Of a stretch of DNA of 5,454 bases, positions 4,517 through 5,454 are shown piece after piece (position 1 is the first letter of the stretch; the number at the start of each line of letters is the position of its first letter). Under the pieces are notes generated by a model that saw only the letters and a list, made by a program, of their open reading frames with translations, ran no database searches and was not told the origin of the DNA. The position numbers and the translations under genes are program-made. Source of the DNA: Actinomycetota bacterium (lineage in GTDB: Bacteria > Actinomycetota > Acidimicrobiia > Acidimicrobiales > JAHWLA01); contig JAHWLA010000187.1 of assembly GCA_019347595.1 (NCBI GenBank), positions 1 through 5,454 on the forward strand, in the 5' to 3' direction.

Positions 4517-5427
4517 CCGCCCGATTCGGCGCCGTGCTCACGGCGATGGTCACCCCGTTCGACGAGGACGGGCGGCTCGACCTCGACGCCGCGGCCCGCC
4601 TGGCCAAGTGGTTGGTCGACAACGGCAACGACGGGTTGGTGGTGGCGGGAACCACGGGCGAGGCGCCGGTGCTGACCGACGAGGAGAAGGCCGACCTGTG
4701 GCGGGCGGTCGTCGAGGCCGTGACCGTGCCGGTGATCGCGGGCGCGGGCAGCAACGACACCGCGCACAGCATCGAGGGCGCCAAGGTGGCCGAGCAGGTG
4801 GGCGCGGCCGGCGTGCTGGCCGTGACGCCGTACTACAACCGGCCGTCGCAGGCCGGGTTGGAGGGCCACTTCCGAGCGGTGGCCGAGGCCACGTCGCTGC
4901 CGGTCGTGCTCTACGACATCCCGGTGCGGGCCGGCCGCAAGATCGAGAACGAGACGATCCTGCGTCTCGCTCGCGAGGTGCCCAACGTGGTCGCGGTCAA
5001 GGACGCCACAGGCAACCCGTACTCGTCGGCGCGGCTGTTGGCCGAGGCGCCCGCCGGTTTCGAGCTCTACAGCGGCGACGACGGCAACACGCTCCCGTTG
5101 TTGGCGGTCGGCGCCGTCGGCACGGTCGGCGTGGCCACCCACTGGACCGGCGCGCTGCACCAGGAGATGCTCGCCTCCTTCGGCAAGGGCGACGTGGAGA
5201 CGGCCCGCCGGATCAACGCCCGGATGCTGCGGTCGTTCGTGTTCGAGAGCAGCGACGCCACGCCCAACCCGCTGCCCAGCAAGGCGATGATGCGGACACT
5301 GGGCCACCGGGTGGGCGAGTGCCGACTGCCGATGGGCCCGGCGCCCGCGGGGTTGGAGGACACGGCCCGGGCCGTCCTGGCCGAGCTCGGCGACGACGCC
5401 CCGACGCCGGTTGATCTCGTTGGCTGA
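4513..5427 (+). CDS. dapA: 4-hydroxy-tetrahydrodipicolinate synthase (DapA)
   Basis: 304 residues, normal for the family. It condenses pyruvate with L-aspartate-4-semialdehyde, the first committed step to diaminopimelate (peptidoglycan) and lysine, in the cytoplasm. It is a TIM-barrel class I aldolase. The Schiff-base lysine is K163 in VAVKDATGN. The catalytic triad residues are T48 in AGTTGEAP, Y108 in TPYYNRPSQ and Y134 in LYDIPVRAG, and the substrate-binding arginine is R139. The C-terminal LPMGP (272-276) is also typical. Relative to E. coli DapA there is a short insertion at FESSDATPNP (about 244-253). Several E. coli lysine-feedback positions differ: H53 aligns with D56, H56 with K59 and E84 with H85, while N81 and Y107 are kept. 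The start at 4513 is set by GGAGG and the ATGA overlap. RNase J follows with an 8-base overlap, matching the dapA-rnj order of other actinobacteria. Confidence 0.97.
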   Translation: MTARFGAVLTAMVTPFDEDGRLDLDAAARLAKWLVDNGNDGLVVAGTTGEAPVLTDEEKADLWRAVVEAVTVPVIAGAGSNDTAHSIEGAKVAEQVGAAGVLAVTPYYNRPSQAGLEGHFRAVAEATSLPVVLYDIPVRAGRKIENETILRLAREVPNVVAVKDATGNPYSSARLLAEAPAGFELYSGDDGNTLPLLAVGAVGTVGVATHWTGALHQEMLASFGKGDVETARRINARMLRSFVFESSDATPNPLPSKAMMRTLGHRVGECRLPMGPAPAGLEDTARAVLAELGDDAPTPVDLVG

Positions 5428-5454
5428 TCCCGTCCGCATCACGTTCCTGGGGGG
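5420..5454 (+). CDS. rnj: Ribonuclease J, N-terminal fragment
   Basis: Partial gene cut by the window end; only about 11 codons are visible. Reading from TTG 5420 gives (M)ADPVRITFLG and then a partial Gly codon. This resembles the first beta strand of RNase J metallo-beta-lactamases, which usually continue as GGLGEIGRN. RNase J is a 5'-3' exo- and endoribonuclease in mRNA turnover and rRNA maturation. The call rests on this short match plus the known adjacency of dapA and the RNase J gene in actinobacteria, for example Rv2753c-Rv2752c in Mycobacterium tuberculosis. The start codon is uncertain: TTG 5420 (8-base overlap with dapA) or TTG 5411, with no ATG or GTG available close by and no clear Shine-Dalgarno. 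Confidence 0.7.
   Translation, partial: MADPVRITFLG

Noticed and set aside
4354..5442. A 362-codon minus-strand open frame opposite dapA
   Set aside because: It covers a certain dapA gene, and its Arg/His/Gly-rich translation is typical of a shadow frame.
1..5454. CRISPR array, tRNA or rRNA gene, insertion sequence, prophage or toxin-antitoxin pair
   Set aside because: No regularly spaced repeats, tRNA-like cloverleaf, transposase motif, terminal inverted repeats or phage genes were seen, and base composition is uniform across the window.

Overview
This is a gene-dense, very GC-rich window (codon third positions almost all G or C) from a high-GC Gram-positive bacterium. The dapA gene followed directly by the first codons of an RNase J gene is an order known from actinobacteria. 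Several genes also begin a few bases after a TAnnnT-like hexamer with no Shine-Dalgarno sequence, which suggests leaderless transcripts. Acidimicrobiia would be my guess, but the class assignment is inference only.

Layout. (1) 2-205: the C-terminal end of an acyl-CoA synthetase. (2) 215-1117: a membrane-anchored protein with a proline-rich cytoplasmic start, one transmembrane helix, a threonine-rich stalk and an unrecognised extracytoplasmic domain. (3) 1118-1446: a 329-base gap between large plus-strand genes. It holds an imperfect 17-bp tandem repeat and a probable 60-residue minus-strand protein with two cysteine pairs. (4) 1447-3839: two related TetR-type repressors followed by an R2/ferritin-like diiron protein. 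The second repressor overlaps the diiron gene by one base, and a perfect 7-bp inverted repeat with a 13-bp spacer lies just before it. (5) 3881-5454: an uncharacterised winged-helix protein, dapA and the start of rnj. All three overlap their neighbours and probably form one operon.

How the parts may work together. The second TetR probably represses itself and the diiron oxidase/oxygenase together through the palindrome. The fatty acyl-CoA ligase end nearby is compatible with a lipid-related role, but the substrate is unknown. The winged-helix protein is translationally coupled to dapA (first committed step of diaminopimelate and lysine synthesis), so it may regulate cell-wall precursor or lysine supply or simply be co-expressed.

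The most interesting items are the TetR-TetR-diiron module with its operator, a diiron protein that keeps all six metal ligands but lacks the R2 radical tyrosine and the R2lox crosslink residues, the small antisense Cys-pair protein, and the winged-helix gene joined to dapA-rnj. I found no RNA genes, CRISPR arrays, insertion sequences or phage genes.
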